A stretch of DNA of 64,000 nt from Azoarcus sp031546845 (GTDB lineage Bacteria > Pseudomonadota > Gammaproteobacteria > Burkholderiales > Rhodocyclaceae), in NCBI GenBank assembly GCA_031546845.1, contig JAVBJT010000018.1, positions 112,405 through 176,404 on the forward strand. Reading direction: 5' to 3'. The translations under genes were made by a program, and so were the position numbers. Under the pieces are notes generated by a model. The model ran no database searches and was not told the DNA's origin. It saw only the letters and a list, made by a program, of their open reading frames with translations. This document shows positions 35,134-44,928 of the stretch, piece after piece. Position 1 is the stretch's first letter; every line of letters starts with the position of its first letter.

Positions 35134-36252
35134 TTATTCGACGAAATAATGGGGAACGAAATTGCCCATGTTTGTGGTGACCAGGGAGCGATCCTCGCGG
35201 ATGCACATTCCGGCCGGTTCGTTGCCGACGATCCAGGCGCCGATGATGGGGTACTTGCCATCGAATTCGGGCAGCTGGGCTAGGGCCTGGTAAACAAAGC
35301 CTTCCGCGCCGTAGGGGCCGTCATCCTTGGCGAGAATCCGGCCGTTGGCGTGGAGTTCGACGTTTGCGCCCTCACGCGAGAAAAACGGTTTTCTGGCATA
35401 GGCGTCGAGTCTGCCGGGCTCGAAATAGGCCGGTAGCAGATTGGGATGGTCCGGGTACAGCTCCCACAGGATCGGCAGCAGGGCTTTGCAGGACAGGATG
35501 CTTTTCCACAGCGGTTCGATGAACCGTGTTCGGCTTATGGCGATGTGCTGGCCAAAACGCTCCCGCATGAGCCATTCCCAGGGATAGAGCTTGAAGAGGG
35601 TTTCGATGGTTTCCCCCTCCAGGTCTACAAACCGGTTGGCGTCGCTGTCCCAACCGATATCCTCGATGTAGAGGTGCTTCACCCGGCGTCCGGCCTGGAC
35701 CGCGGTATCGGCCAGATAGGTGGTGCAAACCCAGTCTTCCTCGTTGTCCCGTACCGACGCGACATGGATCGTGCCGTCGCCGGCCAGGGTCTGCCACCGG
35801 GCAACCAGTCGCTCATGGAGAGAGTTGAACTGATCGGCGCCGGGGTAGCAGTCTTCCATCCAATACCATTGGGCGACCGCCGATTCGAGCAGTGACGTCG
35901 GCGTGTCGGCGTTGTATTCCAGCAGTTTGGGAGGCGACTTGCCGTCATAGGCAAGATCGAAACGGCCATAAAGGGAAAAGTCGTCCAGGTCGAGGGAAGC
36001 GCTAACGGCCGCCCAGAAGGTTTCAGGGATGCCGAGTTGCCCCAATCGTCTCTGCGCGACCAGGAAACGGGCTGCGCTTACGCACATGCGGTGCAGTTCC
36101 CCGGCGGTGGTCTCGATCTCGTCGATTTCGGCGGCGGAAAAGCGATAGCAGGCATCTTCCTTCCAGTAATTGTCCCAAGCATGGAAGGAAAGCCCTTGGG
36201 CTTCCAGCCGCGCGCCGTAATTCGGGCGCGGAACAATGACGTGGCGCTCCAT
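35134..36252 (-). CDS. glutathionylspermidine-synthase-like ATP-grasp protein, YjfC/YgiC family
   Basis: A 372-residue protein from ATG 36252. It matches the preATP-grasp fold with AYDGKSPPKLLEYNADTPTS, a central LYPWEWLMRERFG and C-terminal KPFFSREGANVEL and GAWIVGNEPAG segments of the GSP-synthase family. E. coli YgiC and YjfC belong here, but an actual glutathionylspermidine product is not established for them. Its ATG overlaps the stop of the preceding lipoprotein gene (ATGA), and the DUF350 gene follows 10 bases later. Confidence 0.85.
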   Translation of the reverse strand: MERHVIVPRPNYGARLEAQGLSFHAWDNYWKEDACYRFSAAEIDEIETTAGELHRMCVSAARFLVAQRRLGQLGIPETFWAAVSASLDLDDFSLYGRFDLAYDGKSPPKLLEYNADTPTSLLESAVAQWYWMEDCYPGADQFNSLHERLVARWQTLAGDGTIHVASVRDNEEDWVCTTYLADTAVQAGRRVKHLYIEDIGWDSDANRFVDLEGETIETLFKLYPWEWLMRERFGQHIAISRTRFIEPLWKSILSCKALLPILWELYPDHPNLLPAYFEPGRLDAYARKPFFSREGANVELHANGRILAKDDGPYGAEGFVYQALAQLPEFDGKYPIIGAWIVGNEPAGMCIREDRSLVTTNMGNFVPHYFVE

Positions 36253-36632
36253 CAGCCGCCCCCCGAAGAGAAGCCATGGGATGTGCTGCCGAAACCGCCC
36301 CGGGAAACCGAGCTGGTGGTGGAGCTTTTGGCCGTGGAGGGGACGCCCCGGTTGAGATAGGAGCCGGACAGAACGCGGGTTTCTCCAGAGGGCTCTACGG
36401 CAACGGGGTGGCCGATACTGCGATCCCAATAGTAGCGAGGTCCGAAATAAGCGCCCCCGCTGTGGCTGCCGGTTCCCTGGGAGCAATTCCGGGGGTCGTT
36501 CCCCCAGTCCTTTTCGCAGTCTGCCCGGTTGGCATAAGAATTCTGTTTGACTTCCTGCGTGTCCCTGCTGCAACCGGCGGCAAGCACGAGCGTGCCGATC
36601 ACGAGCAGGGGAACCGTTGTGGATCGCTTCAA
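36252..36632 (-). CDS. DUF1190 lipoprotein, YgiB/YjfM-like
   Basis: About 126 residues. A lipobox is clear (LVIGTLVLAAGC after a KRS start), then NRADCEKDWGNDPRNC and a Ser/Gly-rich tail (STAKSSTTSSVSRGGFG), as in YgiB/YjfM proteins. I take TTG 36632 as start because it gives a normal lipoprotein signal and has GGGAG upstream; an ATG 33 bases earlier is possible. It is first in a three-gene operon with overlapping ATGA coupling to the YjfC-like gene. Confidence 0.78.
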   Translation of the reverse strand: MKRSTTVPLLVIGTLVLAAGCSRDTQEVKQNSYANRADCEKDWGNDPRNCSQGTGSHSGGAYFGPRYYWDRSIGHPVAVEPSGETRVLSGSYLNRGVPSTAKSSTTSSVSRGGFGSTSHGFSSGGG

Positions 36633-36841
36633 GGCGATGCTCCCTTTTGCGCGGGATCCGCGCATTCATTATTTATTCCATGGCGGCCATGTGTGGCGAC
36701 GCGGCGGTATTGTATTAGGCTGACGGCCCCATTTCAGCCAAAGAAAGCGGGGCTTCGCACCGGCAGGCGGCAAGGGGCGGAACCCCGTGGGCGTGGTATC
36801 AAAGCTGATAGCATTGCCGGCACGAGAGGAGAGCGGACACC

Positions 36842-37645
36842 GTGGAAGAACAACGCAGCGCGGGGCAAAACGACGACCGCCGCGGCATTCAGTCGATCGA
36901 GGTTGGTGGCGCGTTATTGCAGGCGCTGGTGCGTGCGGGCGCTCCGATGATGTTGAAGGATTTGGCGCGCGAAGCGGGCATGCCGCCGGCCAAGGCGCAT
37001 CCGTATCTGGTGAGTTTCGGCAAGCTCGGCCTGGTCGAGCAGGATTCGATCACCGGCCGCTACGGCCTCGGTCCTTTTTCCCTGCACATGGGGCTGACCG
37101 CGCTGCACGGCCTCGATCCGTTGAGGGCGGCGGGGCCGGAAGTCGCCTGCCTGGCGGATGAGATCGATTTGAACGTCGCCATCGCCGTGTGGGGCAACCA
37201 CGGGCCGACCATTGTCCGCATCGAGGAATGCAGCAAGCAGATCCACGTCAATATGCGCCCCGGCACGGTCATGACGCCGTTGCTCAGCACCGCAACGGGC
37301 CGGGTTTTCGCCGCGTTTCTGCCCGAGCGCATTATCCGCCCCCTGGTGGATGGCGAGCTCGCCCACCCGCAGGCGGTGCCGCGTCTGTCCAGACGCCATG
37401 CCGACGAAGTGCTCGACGAAGTGCGCCAGCAAGGCCTGGCGCGCGCTGCCGGTATGCCGATCCCGGGCATCAATGCGTTTTCCGCGCCGGTGTTCGACAG
37501 CAGCGGCCAGCTCGCGCTGGCGATCACCGCGATGGGGCCGGCGGAAGCGTGCGATGTCGCGTGGGATGGGCCGATCGCGCAAAAGGTGAAGGCGTGCGCG
37601 GAGCGCGTGTCGGATCGCTTGGGCGGCGCGGGTGCGCGTTCATGA
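36842..37645 (+). CDS. IclR family transcriptional regulator
   Basis: A 267-residue IclR protein. The N-terminal winged helix is visible (SIEVGGALLQALVRAG, LKDLAREAGMPPAKAHPYL), then the effector-binding domain with TVMTPLLSTATGRVFAAFL and GINAFSAPVFDSSGQLALAI. IclR members often control aromatic catabolism through small acid effectors; the operon ending at 33887 is a plausible target about 3 kb away, by inference only. GTG 36842 is preceded by GAGGAGAG. The last bases overlap the end of the convergent cyclase gene. Confidence 0.9.
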   Translation: MEEQRSAGQNDDRRGIQSIEVGGALLQALVRAGAPMMLKDLAREAGMPPAKAHPYLVSFGKLGLVEQDSITGRYGLGPFSLHMGLTALHGLDPLRAAGPEVACLADEIDLNVAIAVWGNHGPTIVRIEECSKQIHVNMRPGTVMTPLLSTATGRVFAAFLPERIIRPLVDGELAHPQAVPRLSRRHADEVLDEVRQQGLARAAGMPIPGINAFSAPVFDSSGQLALAITAMGPAEACDVAWDGPIAQKVKACAERVSDRLGGAGARS

Positions 37646-39526
37646 AGTAGTGCTTGCCGTGGTGGAGGCGAAGCCACAGGCGTTTTTACCGTCCGCCTTG
37701 GCGCCGTACATGGCGGAGTCGGCCTTGCTGAGCAAGGTGTCGGCGTCGGTGCCGTCGGTGGGGGAGATGGCAACGCCGATGCTGGCGGTGACGGCGCCGT
37801 GTGTTTCACCCAACGATACCGGTAGAGCGACGGTTTCGAGCAGCTTGCGAATGACGGTGGGCGCGACCGCCACGCCGTCGGTGCCGGGCAGCAATATGGT
37901 GAATTCGTCTCCGCCCAGGCGGGCCACGGTGTCGCTTTCGCGCACGCAGTGGCGCAAACGTCTGCCGATTTCGCGTAGAAGCTGGTCGCCGGCCTCGTGG
38001 CCGAGGGAGTCGTTGATTTGCTTGAAACCGTCCAGATCAATGAACAGCAGCGCTAGCCCGGTATTTTCACGCTGGCTACGGGCGATTTCCTGACGCAGCC
38101 GGTCCATGAACAGGCGGCGGTTGGGCAACTCGGTGAGCGCGTCGTAGCTCGCCATGCGTTCGAGTTGCTCGGCGGCGAGCAACTGCTCGGTGACGTCGTG
38201 AATGAGGGAAAAAAGAATGACGCGGCCGTCGACCGGTACAGGTGAGATATGTACTTCGACGTTACGCACGGTGCCGTTGGCGAGCCGGTTGGCGGCGATG
38301 AAGTGGGTAAGCTGGCCTTCGGCGGCGGCCCGTTTGAGTTGCGCCAGGTCTTCGGCCGACATCGTGTCGATGGCGGAGATATTCATGCCGATGAGTTGGC
38401 GCCGGGGATAGCCGTAGTAGCGAACAGCGGCTGGGTTGGCATCGACGATTGCGCCGCTGGCGGAGTCGACCTGGAGCATGACCGCGCTATGGCCGCTGAA
38501 CAGGCGCGCCATGCGCGCCTCGTATTCGCGCAGCCGCTGGTTGGAGCGGGCAAGCAGCATGGCAATGGCAAAGCCGAGCACGGCAATGGCCGGGATGGCG
38601 ACCGCGCCGATCTGCGCCAGCGTGAAGCCGGACTCGTCGCTATCGAGCCAACGGCGCTCAATGGAAACGCGCTCGTCGATCGACAATTCAGCCAGCGCCT
38701 TGTCGAGAATGGAAACCAGCTCCGGCCAGTCGTTACGCACACCAATGGCCAGATCGAAGCGGTAGGGCAGTTCCGTGCGTAGTTGCAGGTCGTCGATGGC
38801 GCGATTGCGAAGAAAATAGCTGACTATGCTGAGCGGGCCGACCAGCGCGTCGGTTTTGCCGGCAGCGGTCAGGTCGATGGCCTCGCTGATCGTTTCCACC
38901 GGCTCCAGCCGCCACTGCGGGTAATCGCGTTGTACCGATCGATGCACGGTGAAATCGCGCTCCACCGCCACGCTGCGGCCGGCAAGAGCCTTCGGGTCGT
39001 CGAAAAACGGTGTATCCTTGCGGGTGAATACGCCGAATTTGAGGTGCCGCACCGGCGTGGTGAAATTGAGGAAAGCGCGGCGCTCCGGTGTAACGATGAG
39101 TTGCGCGATCAAATCGATGTCGCGCCGTTGGGCCATGTTCAGCACCTCGGCCCAATCCGGTTGCGGGTTGAGCTCGAAGCGGATGCCCAGGCGCTGGCTA
39201 AGCAGCGCGAGCACATCGGCATCCATGCCACGGTGCTGGCCGTCGATGAGCGAGGAATAGGGTTCGGTGCGTCCATTGACGCCATAGCGGATCACCGGAT
39301 GCGCGGTAAGCCACGCCCGTTCGGCTTCCGTCAGCAGCAGTGGCGGCGGTACGGGTTTTTGCTCGGCCATGGCGAATGTTGCGCACAGCGTTGCGAGGGC
39401 CGCCAGCAGCCACGCCAGCAGAAAATGCGGTGCGGCGCGTTGGGCGAGTGTTTTTTCAACACGGTTTTTTTTCACGCGGAGCACAGTTTCCCCCTGGCGA
39501 CGCGGTCGAGCCCGTTTTTCGACCAT
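37640..39526 (-). CDS. periplasmic-sensor diguanylate cyclase (SBP_bac_3-TM-PAS-GGDEF)
   Basis: About 628 residues. A signal segment (LLAWLLAALATLCATFAMA) precedes a solute-binding-protein type 3 domain (VIRYGVNGRTEPYSSLI to RWLDSD), a membrane helix (IGAVAIPAIAVLGFAIAMLL), a PAS domain (HSAVMLQVDSASGAIVDANP) and a GGDEF domain with an intact GGDEF site and RxxD inhibitory motif (RESD). It probably senses an amino acid or organic acid in the periplasm and makes c-di-GMP. No EAL domain follows. The exact start is uncertain; a GTG nearer the signal sequence is also possible. Confidence 0.87.
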   Translation of the reverse strand: MVEKRARPRRQGETVLRVKKNRVEKTLAQRAAPHFLLAWLLAALATLCATFAMAEQKPVPPPLLLTEAERAWLTAHPVIRYGVNGRTEPYSSLIDGQHRGMDADVLALLSQRLGIRFELNPQPDWAEVLNMAQRRDIDLIAQLIVTPERRAFLNFTTPVRHLKFGVFTRKDTPFFDDPKALAGRSVAVERDFTVHRSVQRDYPQWRLEPVETISEAIDLTAAGKTDALVGPLSIVSYFLRNRAIDDLQLRTELPYRFDLAIGVRNDWPELVSILDKALAELSIDERVSIERRWLDSDESGFTLAQIGAVAIPAIAVLGFAIAMLLARSNQRLREYEARMARLFSGHSAVMLQVDSASGAIVDANPAAVRYYGYPRRQLIGMNISAIDTMSAEDLAQLKRAAAEGQLTHFIAANRLANGTVRNVEVHISPVPVDGRVILFSLIHDVTEQLLAAEQLERMASYDALTELPNRRLFMDRLRQEIARSQRENTGLALLFIDLDGFKQINDSLGHEAGDQLLREIGRRLRHCVRESDTVARLGGDEFTILLPGTDGVAVAPTVIRKLLETVALPVSLGETHGAVTASIGVAISPTDGTDADTLLSKADSAMYGAKADGKNACGFASTTASTTS

Positions 39527-39626
39527 GAAGTTATATGACCGGCGTGACTTTGGGTACGATCCGGGCGCGGTTCGGCCAGTTCCCATTCGCCGATAGCCGA
39601 TGCGCGCTCATTATCCACCGTGTTGC

Positions 39627-39657
39627 TTGACGGGCCGCTTACGCGCTTTGGTGTAAC
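39627..39657 (+). promoter_or_regulatory. weak sigma70-like promoter candidate for gshA
   Basis: TTGACG at 39627-39632 and TGTAAC at 39652-39657 are separated by 19 bases, longer than ideal, and lie about 75 bases upstream of the gshA start. Confidence 0.3.
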
Positions 39658-39732
39658 ATCGCCCGACACTCAACGAATCGCTGCGGAGGTCCGGCCACGG
39701 CCTTCCCCGCGCACAGCCGAGACACAACCCCC

Positions 39733-41022
39733 ATGGTTCCTCATCTCACCACCGCGCTCAGCGGCCCGCTGCTGGAACTGGAAAAACATTTCCTCGATCG
39801 TGCCAGCGACATCGAAAAATGGTTCCGCGCCCAATGGCAGGATCACATCCCGCCCTTTTACGGTTCGACCGATCTGCGCAACAGCGGTTTCAAACTCGCG
39901 CCAGTCGATCTCAATCTTTTCCCCGGTGGCTTCAATAATCTCAACGACGCCTTCATGCCCTTGTGTGTGCAGGCGGCGCAGGCCGCCATCGAGCGCCTGT
40001 GTCCGGAAGCGGCCAAGCTGCTGCTGATCCCGGAAAACCATACGCGCAACCAGTTTTACCTGCAGAACGTAGCCCGGCTGGTGTCTATTTTGCGGCTGAC
40101 CGGACTCGATTTGCGCATCGGCAGCCTGCTGCCCGACGTTACCGCGCCGACGATACTTGAACTGGACAACGGCGCCACGCTCACGCTCGAGCCGCTACGC
40201 CGTAACGGCAGCCGCCTGGGGTTGGACGGATTCGACCCATGCGCAATCCTGCTCAATAACGACCTTTCCGGTGGCGTGCCGCCCATTCTGGGCGATCTCG
40301 ACGGGCAATGGCTGATTCCGCCGCTGCACGCCGGCTGGCACTCGCGCCGCAAGTCGCGCCATGCTCATGCCTACGACCGTGTGGTGCAGGAATTCGCGCA
40401 AACGGTGGGGATCGACCCGTGGCGGATCAACCCGGAATTCGAGGTTTGCGGCGAAGTCGATTTCCGCGAGCGCACCGGCGAGGATTGCCTGGCTACGCAG
40501 GTTGACCGGTTGCTTACGCGCATTCGCGCCAAATACAAGGAATACGGCGTAACCGAAGAGCCTTTCGTCATCGTTAAGGCCGATGCCGGCACTTACGGCA
40601 TGGGGGTGATGACGGTCAAGGACGCCTCCGAGGTGATCGGCCTCAACCGTCGTCAGCGCAACAAAATGGCGGTGGGCAAGGAAGGGCTGCCGATCCAGGA
40701 AGTCATCATCCAGGAAGGCGTGCACACTTGTGAAACGGTGGGCAACGCCGTTGCCGAACCGGTTGTCTACATGATGGACCACTACGTTGTCGGTGGTTTT
40801 TATCGTGTTCATACCGAACGCGGCCGCAACGAGAACCTCAACGCGCCCGGTATGTACTTCGAGCCGCTTGCTTTCGCCGCCTGCTGCACGCTGCCCGATA
40901 GCGCGCAGGAACCAGACGCTCCGCCCAACCGTTTCTACGCCTATGGCGTGGTGGCGCGGCTGGCGCTGTTGGCGGCGTCGGTGGAGATCGAAGAAACCGC
41001 GCCGGAACCGGTCGTCGACTGA
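39733..41022 (+). CDS. gshA: glutamate-cysteine ligase, proteobacterial GshA type
   Basis: A 429-residue protein of the PF08886 GshA family used by betaproteobacteria, distinct from the E. coli type. Typical segments include FYGSTDLRNSGFKLAPVD, PENHTRNQFYLQN, VIVKADAGTYGMGVMTV and EGVHTCETVGNAVAEP. It joins glutamate and cysteine in the first step of glutathione synthesis. gshB follows 89 bases later on the same strand, as in related genomes. Confidence 0.92.
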   Translation: MVPHLTTALSGPLLELEKHFLDRASDIEKWFRAQWQDHIPPFYGSTDLRNSGFKLAPVDLNLFPGGFNNLNDAFMPLCVQAAQAAIERLCPEAAKLLLIPENHTRNQFYLQNVARLVSILRLTGLDLRIGSLLPDVTAPTILELDNGATLTLEPLRRNGSRLGLDGFDPCAILLNNDLSGGVPPILGDLDGQWLIPPLHAGWHSRRKSRHAHAYDRVVQEFAQTVGIDPWRINPEFEVCGEVDFRERTGEDCLATQVDRLLTRIRAKYKEYGVTEEPFVIVKADAGTYGMGVMTVKDASEVIGLNRRQRNKMAVGKEGLPIQEVIIQEGVHTCETVGNAVAEPVVYMMDHYVVGGFYRVHTERGRNENLNAPGMYFEPLAFAACCTLPDSAQEPDAPPNRFYAYGVVARLALLAASVEIEETAPEPVVD

Positions 41023-41111
41023 ACGCGGCCGGTGCGATTTATCTACGCCTGCGCGCTTTTTTCAACCTGGACTCAACGCTCGAATCCGCCCCGGATCGCC
41101 TGGACCCGCCC

Positions 41112-42083
41112 ATGACCCGGCTCAAACTCGCCTTTATCCTCGACCCTCTCGACAAACTCAAGGCCTACAAGGATTCCAGCGTCGCCATGATGCGCGCCGC
41201 CGCCGCGCGGGGCCACGAAATCTGGACCATCCAGCGCGTTGCGTTGACCTGGCGTGAAGGCACGGCCGCCGCCCGTGCCGTGCCGATTCGGCTGACCGCC
41301 GACGACCATGCCTGGTTCGAGGCCGGCGAGGCGCGAACGCTGCCGCTTACCGCGTTCGACGCCGTGCTGATGCGTCAGGATCCGCCCTTCGACTTCGAAT
41401 ACGTCACCGCCACTTGGATGCTCGAATGCGCGGCGCGTGCCGGTGCGCGCATCTTCAACGATCCGCGCGCCATCCGGGACCATTCGGAAAAACTCGCCAT
41501 CGCCGAATTTCCGCAATTTACCCCCACGACCCTGGTTGCGCGCGACGCGGTGGATATCCACGCCTTCATCGACGAGTTGGGCGATGTCATCCTCAAGCCG
41601 CTCGACGGCATGGGCGGCAGCCAGATCTTCCGCGTCGCCGCCAGCGACCCCAACCGCAACGTCATCGTCGAAACACTCACTCAGGAAGGCCGGCGCACCA
41701 TCATGGCGCAGCGCTACTTGCCGGAAATCAGCGCCGGCGACAAGCGTGTGCTCCTTATTGGCGGCGAGGTTGTGCCCTGGTCGCTCGCACGCATCCCCAA
41801 GGCCGGCGAAACCCGCGGCAACCTTGCTGCCGGCGGTCGTGGCGTGGCGATGCCGTTGACCGATGCGGAACGCGCGGTTGCCGAGCACCTCGCCCCCGTA
41901 CTGTGGGCGCGCGGGTTGCTGCTGGTCGGTCTTGACCTTATTGGCGGACGGCTCACCGAAATCAACGTCACCAGCCCCACCTGCATGGTCGAAATCGCCG
42001 CGCAAAGCGGTTTCGATGTGGCCGGCCTGTTCGTCGACCGCCTCGAAGCCGCCCTGCAGGCACATTCCTCTACGGAACACTGA
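41112..42083 (+). CDS. gshB: glutathione synthase
   Basis: A 323-residue ATP-grasp enzyme with the family segments AFILDPLDKLKAYKDSS, RQDPPFDFEYVTATWML, VILKPLDGMGGSQIFRV and RYLPEISAGDKRVLL, ending in LIGGRLTEINVTSPT. It adds glycine to gamma-glutamylcysteine. Glutathione made here would serve gloB, arsC and the maiA isomerase in this window. Confidence 0.95.
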   Translation: MTRLKLAFILDPLDKLKAYKDSSVAMMRAAAARGHEIWTIQRVALTWREGTAAARAVPIRLTADDHAWFEAGEARTLPLTAFDAVLMRQDPPFDFEYVTATWMLECAARAGARIFNDPRAIRDHSEKLAIAEFPQFTPTTLVARDAVDIHAFIDELGDVILKPLDGMGGSQIFRVAASDPNRNVIVETLTQEGRRTIMAQRYLPEISAGDKRVLLIGGEVVPWSLARIPKAGETRGNLAAGGRGVAMPLTDAERAVAEHLAPVLWARGLLLVGLDLIGGRLTEINVTSPTCMVEIAAQSGFDVAGLFVDRLEAALQAHSSTEH

Positions 42084-42121
42084 ATGGCGTGTGCAAGGGC
42101 AGGAGCGGGCTGGCATCGCGG

Positions 42122-43207
42122 ATGAACACCCGGCTCGCGCGCGCGCTTGCTGTTTTTCTGCTCGCCGCGTTCGCCATCGTCGCGCTTGGCGCCTGCTCAC
42201 GGGCGGGCGTGTTCCATCGTGAAGGCTATGTGTTCGGTACCCGCGTCGACCTCGCCATCTACGGCACCGACCCTACCCAGGCCGATACGGCGATGGCCGC
42301 CGTACTGAGCGAATTCGACCGCCTGCATCGCGCCTACCACGCCTGGGAACCATCCGAACTCACGGCGCTGAACGAAGCGCTCGCGCGTGGTGAAACCGCT
42401 ACCGTTTCCGACGAACTCGCGGCCATGCTGCGAGATGCCCAACACCTCGCCGCTCTCGGTAGCGTACAGGGCGAGGCGCGAAACGATGAACTGTTCGATC
42501 CTGCCCTTGGCGCGCTTGTCGCCTTGTGGGGCTTTCACACCGATACTTTCGTTCCGCGCCTGCCCGACCCCGGCGAACTGCAACGTCTGCGCGACGCCAG
42601 GCCGCGCATGGCCGATCTCGTCATTGAGGGCAACCGAATCGGTAGCCGCAACCCGGCGGTGCGGCTCGACCTTGGCGGCTACGCCAAGGGCTACGCCCTC
42701 GACCGCGCCGCCGCGATCCTGCGCGCCGCGGGTATTCACGATGCGCTGATCAACATCGGCGGCAACGTCATGGCGTTGGGCCGCAAGGGCGAACAACCGT
42801 GGCACGTGGGCATTCAAGACCCGCGCGCGTCCGCGCCGCTGGCGACGATGCCGCTGTACGACGGCGAAGCCATCGGCACCTCTGGCGACTACCAGCGCTA
42901 CTTTGTACTGGATGGCGTGCGCTACGCGCACTTGATCGACCCGCGCAACGGCCAGCCGGCTCAAGGCACCCGCTCGCTCACCGTTCTCATCACCCCACGC
43001 GCTGACGGTGGCTCCGGGGCTGGCACGCTGTCCGACGCCGCCAGCAAACCCGCCTACATTGCCGGCGACGGCTGGCGCGAGCAAACGCGCCGCTTCGGTA
43101 TCGACCACGCCTTGCGCGTTGCTGCCGACGGCCGTATCGAAGTCACGCGAGCGTTGCGTGCGCGGCTGCAATTTCTGTCGGATGGTGAGGTTACGGTAGT
43201 GGACTGA
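42122..43207 (+). CDS. apbE: FAD:protein FMN transferase (ApbE lipoprotein)
   Basis: About 361 residues. ATG 42122 gives a lipoprotein signal (LLAAFAIVALGAC lipobox). The ApbE core is visible: GFHTDTF, the GGYAKGYALDRA region, INIGGNVMALG and SGDYQRYFVLDGVRYAHLIDP. It attaches FMN covalently to threonine in periplasmic flavoproteins such as NqrB/RnfG or NosR. No target gene is next to it. Confidence 0.92.
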   Translation: MNTRLARALAVFLLAAFAIVALGACSRAGVFHREGYVFGTRVDLAIYGTDPTQADTAMAAVLSEFDRLHRAYHAWEPSELTALNEALARGETATVSDELAAMLRDAQHLAALGSVQGEARNDELFDPALGALVALWGFHTDTFVPRLPDPGELQRLRDARPRMADLVIEGNRIGSRNPAVRLDLGGYAKGYALDRAAAILRAAGIHDALINIGGNVMALGRKGEQPWHVGIQDPRASAPLATMPLYDGEAIGTSGDYQRYFVLDGVRYAHLIDPRNGQPAQGTRSLTVLITPRADGGSGAGTLSDAASKPAYIAGDGWREQTRRFGIDHALRVAADGRIEVTRALRARLQFLSDGEVTVVD

Positions 43208-43302
43208 GCGGCGAACAGATATGCTATTTGCCTATACTGTCTCGTTGTCGGTTCGATACGCTACAATCCAACCCCTTGTTTTTCCAGACAACAGGATTTG
43301 CC

Positions 43303-44928
43303 GTGCTCGTCGCCGCCAACATCACCATGCAGTTCGGGGCCAAGCCCCTATTTGAAAACGTCTCGGTCAAATTCGGCGAGGGTAATCGCTATGGCCTCAT
43401 CGGGGCCAATGGCGCGGGTAAATCCACCTTCATGAAGATTCTGTGCGGTGCGCTCGAATCGAGCGCCGGCAACGTTTCCAAGGATGCGCACGAGCGCATG
43501 GCGTATCTGCGCCAGGATCAGTTCGCTTACGAGGACATGCGCGTGCTCGACGTGGTGATGATGGGCCACGAGGAAATGTGGGCGTGCATGAGCGAGAAGG
43601 ATGCGATCTACGCCAACCCGGAGGCGACCGAGGACGATTACATGCACGCGGCCGAACTCGAGAGCAAGTTCGCCGAATACGACGGCTACACCGCCGAGGC
43701 GCGCGCGGGCGAGTTGTTGCTGGGCGTGGGCATCGATTCCGCGCTGCACAACGGGCCGATGAAGAATGTCGCGCCGGGCTGGAAGCTGCGTGTGCTGCTG
43801 TGCCAGGCGCTGTTCGCCAATCCTGACATCCTGCTGCTCGACGAGCCGACCAACAACCTCGACATCAATACCATCCGCTGGGTAGAAGACGTGCTCAACG
43901 AGCGCGACTGCACGATGGTGATCATCTCCCACGACCGCCACTTTTTGAATCAGGTGTGCACCCACATGGCGGACCTGGACTACGGCACGATCACCGTGTA
44001 CGCCGGCAATTACGACGATTACATGGAAGCCTCGACCATTGCCCGCGAGCGCTTGAGCGCGGCCAACGCGCGGGCGAAGGACAAGATTTCCGAATTGCAG
44101 GAATTCGTTCGCCGCTTCTCGGCCAACAAATCCAAGGCCAAGCAGGCCACCAGCCGCTTGAAGCTGATCGACAAGCTCAGGCCGGAGGACGTGAAGCCGT
44201 CCAGCCGCCAGTACCCGTGGATCCGCTTCGACTACGACGAGAAAGACAAGCTGCACCGCCTTGCCTGCGAGGTGGAGGGCCTTTCCTTCGCTTACGAGGG
44301 CATGCCGAAGCCGCTCATCGGTAAGTTCTCGATCGCCATCGATGCCGGCGACAAGGTTGCCATCATCGGTGAAAACGGTGCTGGCAAAACCACGCTGATG
44401 AAATTGCTGGTCGGCGAGCTCGCGCCGCAGAAAGGCGCGGTGAAATGGGCCGAAAAGGCCAAGCCGGGCTACTACGCGCAAGACCATTCGGCCGATTTCG
44501 CCACCGATACGAGCCTGACCGAATGGATTGCCGATTACGCCCGCGTGACCGCCGATTCGCTCGGTGGCGATGTGGAAACGCTGATTCGTGGCACGCTCGG
44601 CCGCTTGCTGTTTTCCGGCGACGAGGTGAAGAAGTCGGTGCGCGTGATCTCCGGCGGCGAGCAGGGCCGCATGCTGTTCGGCAAGCTGATGCTGTCCCGC
44701 CCCAACGTGTTGCTGATGGATGAGCCGACCAACCACCTCGACATGGAATCCATCGAATCGCTCAACACCGGATTGGAGAAGTTCGCCGGTACGCTGATCT
44801 TCGTTTCCCACGACCGCGAGTTCGTCAGTTCGCTCGCCAACCGCATTATCGAAATCAAGCTCGACGGCCGTATCGTCGATTATCGCGGTACTTACGAGGA
44901 ATACCTCGCCAGCCAAGGGTTGGAATAA
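43303..44928 (+). CDS. ybiT: ABC-F family ATPase, YbiT-like
   Basis: About 541 residues, from GTG 43303 (AGGA six bases upstream), giving the N-terminus MLVAANITMQFGAKPLFENV that is nearly the E. coli YbiT wording. It has two ABC domains without membrane segments: GANGAGKST and GENGAGKTT Walker A motifs, a degenerate first signature (APGWKLRVLL) and an intact second one (ISGGEQGRMLFG). The linker FVRRFSANKSKAKQATSR is the ribosome-contacting P-site arm. ABC-F proteins act on stalled ribosomes; YbiT's precise role is less clear. Confidence 0.92.
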   Translation: MLVAANITMQFGAKPLFENVSVKFGEGNRYGLIGANGAGKSTFMKILCGALESSAGNVSKDAHERMAYLRQDQFAYEDMRVLDVVMMGHEEMWACMSEKDAIYANPEATEDDYMHAAELESKFAEYDGYTAEARAGELLLGVGIDSALHNGPMKNVAPGWKLRVLLCQALFANPDILLLDEPTNNLDINTIRWVEDVLNERDCTMVIISHDRHFLNQVCTHMADLDYGTITVYAGNYDDYMEASTIARERLSAANARAKDKISELQEFVRRFSANKSKAKQATSRLKLIDKLRPEDVKPSSRQYPWIRFDYDEKDKLHRLACEVEGLSFAYEGMPKPLIGKFSIAIDAGDKVAIIGENGAGKTTLMKLLVGELAPQKGAVKWAEKAKPGYYAQDHSADFATDTSLTEWIADYARVTADSLGGDVETLIRGTLGRLLFSGDEVKKSVRVISGGEQGRMLFGKLMLSRPNVLLMDEPTNHLDMESIESLNTGLEKFAGTLIFVSHDREFVSSLANRIIEIKLDGRIVDYRGTYEEYLASQGLE

